This document shows positions 26,024-36,024 of a DNA stretch of 64,000 nucleotides, one piece after another; within the stretch, counting starts at the first letter, position 1, and every line of letters starts with the position of its first letter. Below the pieces are notes generated by a model. It saw nothing but the letters and a program-made list of their open reading frames with translations, searched no databases and had not been told where the DNA came from. Source of the DNA: an uncultured Microbacterium sp. Its GTDB lineage: Bacteria > Actinomycetota > Actinomycetes > Actinomycetales > Microbacteriaceae. The stretch lies in contig NZ_CALBRW010000018.1 of the NCBI RefSeq assembly GCF_937927635.1, forward strand, positions 1 to 64,000. Direction: 5' to 3'. Position numbers and translations under genes: made by a program.

Positions 26024-26056
26024 GCAGCATCCGGAAGGCAGAAAGGAGGAGAACGC

Positions 26057-27587
<1,531 letters not shown>

Positions 27588-27601
<14 letters not shown>

Positions 27602-28802
27602 CGAGACCGCGTCCCGGACGCAAGAGGTGCTCTCACTGCTCACGTCGCGAATGCGTCAGATCGGCATCTTCCTGGCGCTGATCGCCATCGTCGTGTTCTT
27701 CCAGGTCGTCACCGGCGGCAAGCTGCTGACCGCGGGCAACGTCGCCAACATCATCGTCCAGAACAGCTACATCCTGATCCTCGCAATCGGCATGGTGATG
27801 GTCATCATCGCCGGTCACATCGACCTGTCGGTCGGGTCCGTCGCGGCCTTCGTCGGCGCGATGTCGGGCGTGATGGTCGTGCACTGGGGGTGGCCGTGGT
27901 GGCTCGGCATCCTGGCCGCGCTGTTCGTCGGCGCCCTGGTCGGCGCCTGGCAGGGCTTCTGGGTGGCCGTGGTCGGCATCCCGGCGTTCATCGTCACACT
28001 GGCCGGCATGCTGCTGTTCCGCGGGCTCACCCAGATGGTGCTGGGCAACACCCAGATCACCCCCTTCCCCACCGAGTACCGCCAGCTGGGCGGCGGGTAC
28101 CTGTTCCCGCAGCTGTTCCCCGCCTCATCCTCGCCCGTGGAGTGGATCACCTTCACGCTGGGGATGCTGACCCTGGTGCTGTTCGTCGGGTATGAACTCG
28201 GCGAGCGCTCCAAGCAGAGGAAGACGGGCCTCGAGACCGAGGCGCGCACCTGGTTCCTGACGCGACTGATCGGCGGCGTGGCGCTGATCGCGTATCTGAC
28301 GTACCTGCTGGGCGTGGCCGACGGCTCCCGAGGAACCCCGATCGTGCTGATCGTACTGGCCGTGCTGATCGTGGGCTACTCGCTGGTGATGAGCCGCACC
28401 GTGTTCGGCCGGCACATCTACGCGATCGGCGGCAACCGGCACGCTGCGGACCTGTCCGGCATCAAGTCCCGCCGGATCGACTTCTGGCTGTTCGTGAACA
28501 TGGGCGTGCTGTCGGCCCTGGCAGGACTGGTCTTCACTGGCCGGCTCAATTCCGCCGGCCCCGGTGCGGGCAACCTGTTCGAGCTGGATGCCATCGCCGC
28601 GGCGTTCATCGGCGGTGCGGCCGTGCAGGGCGGTGTCGGCACCATCGTCGGCGCCATCACGGGTGGTCTGATCATGGGAGTGCTGAACAACGGCATGTCG
28701 CTGATGGGCGTCGGCACCGACTCCCAGCAGTTCATCAAGGGCATGGTGCTGCTGCTGGCCGTCGCGTTCGACGTCTGGAACAAGCGCCGCCAGCGCTCCT
28801 GA
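27588..28802 (+). CDS. gguB: Monosaccharide ABC transporter permease
   Basis: CUT2/BPD_transp_2 permease, 404 residues with about ten membrane segments. Family motifs are NSYILILAIGMVMVIIAGHIDLSVGS (shown in part), GNRHAADLSGIKSRRIDFW and the C-terminal QQFIKGMVLLLAVAFDVWNK. ATG 27588 lies inside the end of gguA, preceded by a GGAGAAGGAAG stretch. It is the last gene of the transporter operon and is followed by a strong terminator. Confidence 0.94.
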
Positions 28803-28823
28803 GCGCCCAGGCGCTCCTGGCCT

Positions 28824-28870
28824 GACGAGGGGCCCGGTGGATCGATACGATCCGCCGGGCCCCTCTCGTC
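28824..28870. terminator. Bidirectional hairpin terminator between gguB and ispE
   Basis: An approximately 20-bp GC-rich inverted repeat (arms GACGAGGGGCCCGGTGGATC and a near-complement ending CCCCTCTCGTC) around GATAC, placed exactly between two convergent genes. Confidence 0.85.
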
Positions 28871-28880
28871 GCCCGCGGTC

Positions 28881-29801
28881 TCAGTCGATGATCCGGGCGC
28901 CGGGCACCGGCCCGTGCACGTGCAGCGCCTCACGTCCGGTGGCCCTCAACTGGTCCTGCAACGCGCGTGCGGCCTCGGGCCCGTCGGCGAGGAACGCGAT
29001 CGTGGGTCCCGAACCGGAGATGATGCCGGTGAGGGCGCCCATCCGCACGCCATCGGCGAGCGCGAGTTCGAGATCCGACCGGCCTGAGACGGCGGCCACC
29101 TCGAGGTCGTTCATCATGACGGGCGCCAGATCGCGGGCATCCCCGGCCAGCAGCGCCTGCAGCACCGCGGCGGGAACCTCCAGCAGCTCGGTCGGGTCGT
29201 CGGCGAGCGCATCGCCGTGCAGGCGCAGTCGGTCGAGCCGGTCGTACACCTCGGGCGTCGACAGTCCCTGCCCGCTGAGCACCAGCACCCAGTCGAATCG
29301 CCCGCGCGCCAGAGCCGGGGTCAGCACATCGCCGCGGCCCGTGCCGATGGCCGTGCCGCCGTGCATCGCGAACGGCACGTCGGCGCCCAGCCGCGCGGCG
29401 AGGTCGTGCAGTCCTCGCGGGCCCAGTTCGGTGCCCCACAGCGCATCGCAGGCGACCAGCGCCGCTGCGGCATCGGCCGAACCGCCGCCCATGCCACCCG
29501 CGACCGGCACGCCCTTGCGGATGCGCAGATGCACGCCGTCGCTCACGCCGGTGGTCTGCGCCAGCAGCTTGGCCGCACGCATGGCGAGGTTGCGGTCGTC
29601 CAGCGGCACGCCGGACACGTCGACGTCGCCCGACACCTCCAGCGAGAAGCCGTCGGAGGGCGAGGCGTAGACGTCCTCATAGAGCGAGACGGCCTGGAAC
29701 ACCGTGGCCAGCGAGTGGTAGCCGTCGTCGCTGCGCGCGCCGACGCCGAGGTAGACGTTGATCTTCCCCGGCGCGCGCACGTGCACGGCATCCGCCCGCA
29801 T
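28881..29801 (-). CDS. ispE: 4-diphosphocytidyl-2-C-methyl-D-erythritol kinase
   Basis: ATP-dependent GHMP kinase of the non-mevalonate isoprenoid pathway, 306 residues. Visible are APGKINVYLGVGARSDDGYH at the N-terminus, the ATP-binding loop PVAGGMGGGSADAAAAL and the C-terminal SGSGPTIAFLADG. ATG 29801 overlaps the stop of the aldo/keto reductase gene (ATGA). In related genomes ispE directly follows rsmA; here the reductase gene lies between them. Confidence 0.95.
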   Translation of the reverse strand: MRADAVHVRAPGKINVYLGVGARSDDGYHSLATVFQAVSLYEDVYASPSDGFSLEVSGDVDVSGVPLDDRNLAMRAAKLLAQTTGVSDGVHLRIRKGVPVAGGMGGGSADAAAALVACDALWGTELGPRGLHDLAARLGADVPFAMHGGTAIGTGRGDVLTPALARGRFDWVLVLSGQGLSTPEVYDRLDRLRLHGDALADDPTELLEVPAAVLQALLAGDARDLAPVMMNDLEVAAVSGRSDLELALADGVRMGALTGIISGSGPTIAFLADGPEAARALQDQLRATGREALHVHGPVPGARIID

Positions 29802-30865
29802 CAGAGGTCCGACGAGACTGCCCAGAGGTTGACGTCGATGCCGTGCGCGAGCGCGTCGATGGCGGTGAGCTCCTGGTCGGTGAAGGCCGGGCCGTTCACG
29901 GCGGCGATGTTCTCGTCCAGCTGCTCGGGTCGCGAGGCGCCGATGAGTGCGGAGACGACCACCGGGTCGCGCAGGACCCACTGCAGGGCCATCTGCGCGA
30001 GGCTCTGACCGCGCTCGGCGGCGATGTCGTTCAGACCGCGCAGCACGGCCAAGCCCTCCTCGGACAGCGGTCGGTCGGGCAGCGAGCCGCGCTTCTGCGC
30101 GCGCACGGCTGTGCCGTCGCCGAGGTACTTGCCGGTCAGCAGCCCCTGTGCGAGCGGGGTGAACGCGATGGCGCCCACGCCCTCGGCGCGCAGCGTATCG
30201 ATCAGTCCGTCCTCCACCCAGCGGTTCAGGATCGAGTACGAGGGCTGATGGATCACCAGCGGGGTGCCCAGGTCGCGGGCCACGGCCAGCGCCGCCTGCG
30301 TACGCTCCGCACTGTACGACGAGATGCCGACGTACAGCGCCTTGCCCTGACGCACCAGCGTGTCCAGCGCGCCGATGGTCTCCTCGATCGGGGTGACCGG
30401 GTCCACGCGGTGCGAGTAGAAGATGTCGACGTAGTCCAGGCCCATGCGCCCCAGCGACTGCTCGGCGCTGGCCAGGATGTACTTGCGACTGCCCAGGTCG
30501 CCGTAGGGGCCGGGCCACATGTCGTACCCGGCCTTCGACGAGATGATCAGCTCGTCGCGGTAGGGCTTGAAGTCCTCGGCGAAGATGCGCCCGAAGTTCT
30601 TCTCCGCCGAGCCGTAGGGCGGACCGTAGTTGTTGGCCAGGTCGAAGTGCGTGATGCCGTTGTCGAAGGCGTGGCGCAGCAGCGCGCGCTGGTCGTCCAT
30701 CGGGATGTTGTCGCCGAAGTTCCACCACAGCCCCAGCGAGATGGGCGGCAGGTACAGACCGGAGGAGCCCACCTGACGGTATGCGAAGCGCTGGTAGCGA
30801 TCGGATGCCGCGGCGTAGGGCTTGTGGATCTCGGGGACGTCGGGGCGGTAGCGAGGATCGGTCAC
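29801..30865 (-). CDS. Aldo/keto reductase (YghZ/GpR type)
   Basis: NADPH-dependent reductase, 354 residues, resembling L-glyceraldehyde-3-phosphate reductase and potassium-channel beta-subunit relatives. TIM-barrel motifs are THFDLANNYGPPYGSAEK (catalytic Asp and Tyr), the Lys in ISSKAGYDMWPGPYG, HRVDPVTPIEET and the cofactor-site segment IGASRPEQLDENI. GTG 30865 lies 6 nt from TAGCCT (30872-30877), a box that overlaps the rsmA stop codon, so the gene may have its own leaderless promoter within an otherwise continuous operon. Confidence 0.9.
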   Translation of the reverse strand: MTDPRYRPDVPEIHKPYAAASDRYQRFAYRQVGSSGLYLPPISLGLWWNFGDNIPMDDQRALLRHAFDNGITHFDLANNYGPPYGSAEKNFGRIFAEDFKPYRDELIISSKAGYDMWPGPYGDLGSRKYILASAEQSLGRMGLDYVDIFYSHRVDPVTPIEETIGALDTLVRQGKALYVGISSYSAERTQAALAVARDLGTPLVIHQPSYSILNRWVEDGLIDTLRAEGVGAIAFTPLAQGLLTGKYLGDGTAVRAQKRGSLPDRPLSEEGLAVLRGLNDIAAERGQSLAQMALQWVLRDPVVVSALIGASRPEQLDENIAAVNGPAFTDQELTAIDALAHGIDVNLWAVSSDL

Positions 30866-30874
30866 TCAGCCAGG

Positions 30875-31723
30875 CTAGTCGCCCTGCTGGACGCGCGCGA
30901 TCCGGTGATAGTCGTCCACGGTGAGGTCCTCGCCGCGGGAGGTGGGAGCGACGCTCGCGGACTCCAGAACGGCGGATGCCGCCGACGAGCTGCCGAAGAT
31001 GCCCGACAGCGCCTGGCGCAGCATCTTGCGGCGCTGGTTGAACGCGGCATCCACGATCTGGAAGGTGCGCAGCCGCTCATCCTCACCGCCCCGCGGTGCG
31101 GCGTCGCGTTCGAAGCCGACCAGCAGGCTGTCGACGTTGGGGACCGGCCAGAACACCTGGCGGGACACGTTGCCGCACAGCCGCCATGGCCCGTACCAGG
31201 CGGCCTTCACGCTGGGAGCGCCGTAGATCTTGGAGCCGGGCTTCGCGGCCAGGCGCTCGGCGACCTCGGCCTGCACCATCACCACGCCGCGCTGCAGGTA
31301 CGGGAAGGTCTCCAGGAAGTGCAGCAGCACCGGCACGGAGACGTTGTAGGGCAGGTTGGCGACCAGCACCGTGGGCTCGCCGGGCAGTTCGGTCACCCGC
31401 ATCGCATCGGCATCCACCACCGTCAGCGCGCCCTCGGGAACGCCCCGCTCGGCGGCGGTCTGCGGCAGGCGCTCGGCCAGGCGGTGATCGATCTCCACCG
31501 CCGTGACGGATGCCCCGGTCTCCAGGATCGCGAGCGTCAGCGACCCGAGTCCCGGACCGATCTCCACGACCCGCTCCCCGGGCTGCACGGCGGCGGCGGT
31601 CACGATCTTGCGCACCGTGTTGGCGTCGACGACGAAGTTCTGGCCGAGCTTCTTGGTGGGCGTGACATCGAGCGAAGCTGCGAGCCGGCGGATGTCGGTG
31701 GCGCCGAGCAGGGAGACGGTCAT
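30875..31723 (-). CDS. rsmA: 16S rRNA (adenine1518/1519-N6)-dimethyltransferase
   Basis: KsgA, 282 residues: dimethylates two adjacent adenosines in the 3' hairpin of 16S rRNA during 30S maturation. The SAM-binding motif is VVEIGPGLGSLTLAILE, preceded by KKLGQNFVVD; the catalytic motif is NLPYNVSVPVL; and FWPVPNVDSLLV and FNQRRKMLRQAL are family signatures. Its promoter region is the 46-bp gap shared with the divergent MFS gene. Confidence 0.96.
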   Translation of the reverse strand: MTVSLLGATDIRRLAASLDVTPTKKLGQNFVVDANTVRKIVTAAAVQPGERVVEIGPGLGSLTLAILETGASVTAVEIDHRLAERLPQTAAERGVPEGALTVVDADAMRVTELPGEPTVLVANLPYNVSVPVLLHFLETFPYLQRGVVMVQAEVAERLAAKPGSKIYGAPSVKAAWYGPWRLCGNVSRQVFWPVPNVDSLLVGFERDAAPRGGEDERLRTFQIVDAAFNQRRKMLRQALSGIFGSSSAASAVLESASVAPTSRGEDLTVDDYHRIARVQQGD

Positions 31724-31756
31724 GGGTCCATTCTCCCGTATGTCGCCGTCCGCCCC

Positions 31757-31762
31757 TAGGAT
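31757..31762 (+). promoter_or_regulatory. Candidate -10 box (TAGGAT) of leaderless MFS gene
   Basis: TAGGAT ends 7 nt before GTG 31770 and there is no Shine-Dalgarno in between. The divergent rsmA start is only 46 bp away, so the two promoters share their upstream DNA. Confidence 0.5.
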
Positions 31763-31769
31763 CGAGCGA

Positions 31770-33029
31770 GTGACCGGTCTGGGAGAGCTCATCGCGCCGC
31801 GCCGGCTGGGGCGCGATTTCCGCTGGCTGATGTCGGCCGCGTGGACCAGCAACATCGGCGACGGCATCGCCCTGGCGGCCTCTCCCCTGCTGATCGCCTC
31901 GATGACGTCGTCGCCGATCCTCGTCGCCTCAGGCGCCATGCTGCAGTACCTGCCGTGGCTGCTGTTCGGCCTGCATGCGGGCGCGATCGCCGATCGCGTG
32001 GAGCGGCGGATGCTGGTGATGCTGGCGCACGGCATCCGCGCCATCGTGGTGCTGGGGCTCGTGATCTTCCTGTTGACCGGCACCGCGAACATCGCCATCG
32101 TGCTGATCGTGTCGTTCCTGTACGGCACGGCCGAGGTGTTCGCCGACACCACCAGCAGCACGCTGCTGCCGATGATGGCGAAGCCCGCGGATCTGGGTGT
32201 GGGCAACGCCAGGCTGCAGGCCGGGTTCCTCGTGGCCAACCAGCTGGCGGGCCCGCCGCTGGGCGCGTTCCTGTTCGCGGTGGGCACGTTCTGGCCGTTC
32301 CTCACACAGGTGCTGGCGGTCAGTGTCGCGCTGGTGCTGATCTCGCGGATCGCCCGCCAGTCGGTGCCGGGGCGGGAGGAGAAGTCCCATGTCGCGCACG
32401 ACATCGTCGAGGGCGTGCGGTGGGCGTGGGCCAACAAGCCCGTCCGCACGCTGATCATCATCATCCTGGTGTTCAACGTGTTCTGGGCAGCACCCTGGGG
32501 CATCCTCGTGCTGTACGCCACCGAGCATCTGCACATGGGTCCGGTGGGATTCGGCGCGCTGACCACGGCATCCGCTCTGGGCGGGCTGGCGGCGACGCTG
32601 TGCTTCGGCGCTCTGGAGCGGCACGTCTCGTTCGCCACGCTCATGAAGGTGTGCCTGTCGCTGGAGGTGGTCATGCACCTGTCTTTCGCGCTGACCACCA
32701 ACGGCGTCGTGGCGCTGGTGATCATGTTCGGGTTCGGCGCCTACGCGTTCGTGTGGGGCACGATCTCCACCACCGTGCGCCAGCGCCTCGTGCCGCATTC
32801 GCTGCAGGGCCGGGTGGGTTCGGTGAACATGGTCGGCGTGTTCGGCGGCATGGTGATCGGCCAGGCCCTCGGCGGCGTGATCGCGCAGGCCTGGGGCCTG
32901 ACCGCGCCGTGGTGGTTCGCGTTCGCGGGCGCGGCGATCACGCTGGCCGTGATGTGGCGGCAGATCTCGCACATCGCTGCAGCGAAACCGGTGCTGGAGG
33001 ATGAGGGACCGGACGACGCCGTTCAGTGA
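31770..33029 (+). CDS. MFS transporter (EnTS/MefA-like)
   Basis: Twelve-helix major facilitator, 419 residues. AWTSNIGDGIALAASPLLIA, the A-loop motif HAGAIADRVERRML and EVFADTTSSTLLP resemble the macrolide-efflux/enterobactin-exporter subgroup, so drug or metabolite efflux is likely; the substrate is unknown. GTG 31770 is used because the frame upstream overlaps rsmA. It lies between rsmA and tatD on the opposite strand, in the place where rpfB stands in mycobacteria. Confidence 0.88.
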   Translation: MTGLGELIAPRRLGRDFRWLMSAAWTSNIGDGIALAASPLLIASMTSSPILVASGAMLQYLPWLLFGLHAGAIADRVERRMLVMLAHGIRAIVVLGLVIFLLTGTANIAIVLIVSFLYGTAEVFADTTSSTLLPMMAKPADLGVGNARLQAGFLVANQLAGPPLGAFLFAVGTFWPFLTQVLAVSVALVLISRIARQSVPGREEKSHVAHDIVEGVRWAWANKPVRTLIIIILVFNVFWAAPWGILVLYATEHLHMGPVGFGALTTASALGGLAATLCFGALERHVSFATLMKVCLSLEVVMHLSFALTTNGVVALVIMFGFGAYAFVWGTISTTVRQRLVPHSLQGRVGSVNMVGVFGGMVIGQALGGVIAQAWGLTAPWWFAFAGAAITLAVMWRQISHIAAAKPVLEDEGPDDAVQ

Positions 33030-33066
33030 CGCGGGGCGCCGTGGTGTCTCCGTCGGCTTCGGACTC

Positions 33067-33942
33067 TCAGACGAACGATCCGTACACGGCGACGGTGTTG
33101 GCCGCCAGCCGCGTGCACAGCTCGTCGAGGTCCATGCCGAGTTCCGCGGCCATGAAGCGCACCGTGAGCGGCACGAGGTACGGGGCGTTGGGACGGCCGC
33201 GCAGCGGCACGGGCGTCAGGAACGGGGCATCCGTCTCGACCAGGATGCGGTCGCGCGGCGTGATGTGCAGCGCCTCGCGCAGGTTGGGCGCGTTCTTGAA
33301 CGTGAGGTTGCCGGCGAAGGACAGCCAGTAGCCGGCATCCGCCGCCACGCGTGCCATATCGGCATCGCCGGAGAAGCAGTGGAACACGGTCTTCTCCGGG
33401 GCGCCGACACGCGCCAGGGTCTCGAGGACGTCGTCGTGGGCGTCGCGGTCGTGGATCTGCATGGCGATGCCGTGCTTCTTCGCCAGCGCGATGTGCGCCT
33501 CGAACGACTCGTGCTGCGCCGGACGGCCGGGCTCGTCGGTGCGGAAGTAGTCCAGCCCGGTCTCGCCGATGGCGCGTGTGCGCGGGTGCGCGGCGAGCTC
33601 GTCGATGACGGCGATGGCCTCGTCCAGCCGGCCCTCGGCCTTGTAGGTCGGGGCGTCGTTGGGGTGGATGGCCACGGCCGCCAGCACGCGCGGGTCGGAC
33701 TCGGCGGCATCCACCGCCCAGCGCGAGGACTCGATGTCGCCGGACGCCTGCACGACCCCGGCGATCCCGACGGCACCGGCGCGGTCCAGCTGCTCGCGCA
33801 GGGACAGCGGTTCGACGCCGTCGGTGATCTCCAGGTGGCAGTGGTTGTCGTACACGGGCACCGCGAGCGGCTCCGGCAGCGGCGGGTAGCTGAGGTCCTT
33901 GCGCCCCTTCTTCGAGCGCTCGTGGACGTAGGTGTCGGACAT
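33067..33942 (-). CDS. tatD: TatD-family metal-dependent hydrolase
   Basis: A 291-residue TIM-barrel amidohydrolase with DNase activity in studied relatives. Metal ligands are visible: His34 and His36 (DNHCHLE), Glu in AIGETGLDY, His in QIHDRDAHDD, His in FHCFSGD and Asp in LVETDAPFL. An N-terminal extension of about 28 residues is common in actinobacterial members. It starts 5 bp after metG and is translationally linked to it. Confidence 0.94.
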   Translation of the reverse strand: MSDTYVHERSKKGRKDLSYPPLPEPLAVPVYDNHCHLEITDGVEPLSLREQLDRAGAVGIAGVVQASGDIESSRWAVDAAESDPRVLAAVAIHPNDAPTYKAEGRLDEAIAVIDELAAHPRTRAIGETGLDYFRTDEPGRPAQHESFEAHIALAKKHGIAMQIHDRDAHDDVLETLARVGAPEKTVFHCFSGDADMARVAADAGYWLSFAGNLTFKNAPNLREALHITPRDRILVETDAPFLTPVPLRGRPNAPYLVPLTVRFMAAELGMDLDELCTRLAANTVAVYGSFV

Positions 33943-33947
33943 GTCCG

Positions 33948-35525
33948 CTACGCGGTCTGCTCCACGCGCGGGAACAGCGGCGCGAGCGCCGCGACCGTGG
34001 TGCCGGGCTGGAGGATGCCCCAGGTCCCGGCCTCGCGCAGCGGCTGCGCGGTCAGGTCGCCCAGCGAGTCCTGCACGCCCAGCGCGCTCCACAGCTTGGC
34101 GGTGGACTCCGGCATCACCGGCGACAGCAGCACGGCGAGCGCCCGCAGGCCCTCGGCGCAGGTGTACAGCACGGTGCCGAGCCGCGCGCGCTGATCCTCA
34201 TCGCGGGCCAGGGCCCATGGCTCGTTCTCGGTGATGTAGTGGTTCAGCTGATCCACGATCGTCCAGATGGCGTGAATGGCCTCATCGATCCGGAAGACCT
34301 CGATCGCGGCATCCGCCTTGGCCGCGGCGTCCGCCACCGTCTTCTGGATCGCGAGATCACCCTCGGTGTAGTCGGATGCCTCGGGCACGACGCCGCCGAA
34401 GTACTTCTCGATCATCGCGATGGTGCGCGAGGCCAGGTTGCCGAAGCCGTTGGCGAGCTCGGCCTGGTAGCGGGCCGACAGGTCCTCCCACGAGAACGAG
34501 CCGTCCTGGCCGAAGGCGATGGCAGACAGGAAGTAGAAGCGGTACGCGTCGGCGCCGAACACATCGGTGATCTCGGTGGGCGCGATGCCGGTGAGCTTGG
34601 ACTTGGACATCTTCTCGCCGCCGACCAGCAGCCAGCCGTGCGCGAACACGCCCTTGGGCACGTCGAGCCCTGCGGCCATCAGCATGGCCGGCCAGATGAC
34701 GGCGTGGAAGCGCAGGATGTCCTTGCCGACCACGTGGTAGCCCGGCCAGCGGCGGTCGAAGTTCTCCTGGTCGGAGCCATAGCCGATGGCCGTGGCGTAG
34801 TTCAACAGCGCGTCGACCCACACGTAGATGACGTGCGATTCGTCCCACGGCAGCGGAATGCCCCAGTCGAACGTCGACCGGGAGATGGACAGATCCTTCA
34901 GGCCCTGGCTGACGAAGGAGACGACCTCGTTGCGCGCGGAGTCCGGGCGCACGAAGTCGGGCTGGGTCTTGTACAGCTCGAGCAGGCGGTCGCCGAACTC
35001 GCTGAGCTTGAAGAAGTAGTTCTTCTCCTGCAGCAGCTCCAGCGGCTTGGAGTGGATCGCGCAGACCTTCAGCCCCTCGAAGGGGCCGGTGCCGTCGACG
35101 ATCTCGGACTCGGGCTTGAACTCCTCACAGCCCACGCAGTACAGCGCCTCGTACTCGCCGGCGTAGATGTAGCCCGCGTCGTACAGCTTCTGGAAGAACA
35201 GCTGCACGCTGCGCTCGTGGCGCTCCTGCGTGGTGCGGATGAAGTCGTCGTTGGCGACCTCGAGCGTCTTCAGCAGCGGGAACCAGCTCTCGCCGACCAG
35301 CTTGTCCACCCACTCCTGCGGCGTGACGTTGTTGGCCGCGGCGGCACGGAGCATCTTCTGGCCGTGCTCGTCGGTGCCGGTCAGCATCCAGGTGTCATCG
35401 CCGGACTGGCGGTGCCAGCGCGCGAGAGTGTCGACGGCGACGGACGTGTAGCCGTGGCCGATGTGCGGCACGTCGCTGGGATAGTAGATCGGCGTGGTGA
35501 TGTAGAACGATTCGCCTGCGGGCAT
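33948..35525 (-). CDS. metG: Methionine--tRNA ligase
   Basis: Charges initiator and elongator tRNA-Met, 525 residues. The HIGH signature is in VPHIGHGYTSVAVD, the zinc knuckle in YCVGCEEF and VCAIHSKPLE, and the KMSKS loop in GGEKMSKSKLTG. There is no C-terminal tRNA-binding EMAP domain, as in other short-type enzymes. TAGAAT at 35533-35538 (minus strand) lies 7 nt from ATG 35525, consistent with leaderless mRNA. tatD follows. Confidence 0.96.
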   Translation of the reverse strand: MPAGESFYITTPIYYPSDVPHIGHGYTSVAVDTLARWHRQSGDDTWMLTGTDEHGQKMLRAAAANNVTPQEWVDKLVGESWFPLLKTLEVANDDFIRTTQERHERSVQLFFQKLYDAGYIYAGEYEALYCVGCEEFKPESEIVDGTGPFEGLKVCAIHSKPLELLQEKNYFFKLSEFGDRLLELYKTQPDFVRPDSARNEVVSFVSQGLKDLSISRSTFDWGIPLPWDESHVIYVWVDALLNYATAIGYGSDQENFDRRWPGYHVVGKDILRFHAVIWPAMLMAAGLDVPKGVFAHGWLLVGGEKMSKSKLTGIAPTEITDVFGADAYRFYFLSAIAFGQDGSFSWEDLSARYQAELANGFGNLASRTIAMIEKYFGGVVPEASDYTEGDLAIQKTVADAAAKADAAIEVFRIDEAIHAIWTIVDQLNHYITENEPWALARDEDQRARLGTVLYTCAEGLRALAVLLSPVMPESTAKLWSALGVQDSLGDLTAQPLREAGTWGILQPGTTVAALAPLFPRVEQTA

Positions 35526-35611
35526 GCTCTCGATTCTAGGCGGGATCAGGGATGCGGTTCGGTCGCGTGACTCCTGCTCGTTGGGTCCTTGTTCCTGGGG
35601 GCCGGGCATGC

Positions 35612-35690
35612 GGACGTTCCCTTCGCTCGCAGAACGGGTGACCCCTCCCGCTTCGCGGGTCCCTCCCCGATGCTCGCTCCGGGAACGTCC
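35612..35690. repeat. Inverted repeat with nested hairpin
   Basis: Perfect 10-bp arms GGACGTTCCC (35612-35621) and GGGAACGTCC (35681-35690) flank 59 nt that contain a second hairpin, CCCGC-TTC-GCGGG (35647-35659). Confidence 0.85.
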
Positions 35691-35738
35691 TCTTGCCCTC
35701 CTGGTTCGGATCGAGCTGCGGGCGCCTGGCGCGGAGAA

Positions 35739-35806
35739 GTGCGCTTCGCGCGGACGGATGGTGACGATTCGGCCGCGTTCGGTGCACATCCCCGCGCGAA
35801 GCGCAC
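35739..35806. repeat. Perfect 15-bp inverted repeat
   Basis: GTGCGCTTCGCGCGG (35739-35753) and its exact complement CCGCGCGAAGCGCAC (35792-35806) flank a 38-nt loop. Confidence 0.9.
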
Positions 35807-35810
35807 GCGG

Positions 35811-35915
35811 GTGGGATGCGGGCCGGGAGTCGTCATTGTCCTGGCGTTCTGCGGATTGCTCACCGCCGTCGCGAGCTACCGGATCATCCGCATCGTGCTT
35901 GAGCGGCGGGGATGA
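35811..35915 (+). CDS. Possible 34-aa membrane peptide
   Basis: GTG 35811 opens a 34-codon frame whose centre (VVIVLAFCGLLTAVASY) is a clear hydrophobic helix followed by a basic tail (RIIRIVLERRG). No good ribosome binding site is seen and it sits among inverted repeats, so it could be a gene remnant or chance. Confidence 0.22.
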   Translation: MGCGPGVVIVLAFCGLLTAVASYRIIRIVLERRG

Positions 35916-35937
35916 TCAGCCCCTTCCTTCCGTCGAG

Positions 35938-36007
35938 AGCACGGGATCTCGCCGAGCGCACTGGGCGTTCGCGCGAAGGAGCCGTGCGCTCGCCGAGGTC
36001 CCGTGCT
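35938..36007. repeat. 24-bp inverted repeat downstream of rsmI
   Basis: Left arm 35938-35961 (begins AGCACGGGATCTCG) and right arm 35984-36007 pair at 22 of 24 positions around a 22-nt loop; the loop itself holds the palindrome TTCGCGCGAA. It lies 17 nt beyond the rsmI stop codon, so it can act as the rsmI terminator. Confidence 0.88.
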
Positions 36008-36024
36008 GTCGGCGAAGGGGAGGG

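Larger units (their letters stand above)
35526..36024. other. 499-bp gene-free region built from long inverted repeats
   Basis: The gap between metG (start at 35525) and rsmI (stop at 36025), both on the minus strand. I find no convincing conserved gene. It contains three inverted repeats described separately (35612-35690, 35739-35806, 35938-36007) and one possible 34-codon ORF. Short ORFs in all frames are rich in Arg, Pro and Ser, the mark of non-coding GC-rich DNA. The metG promoter box is at its left edge. Confidence 0.8.
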
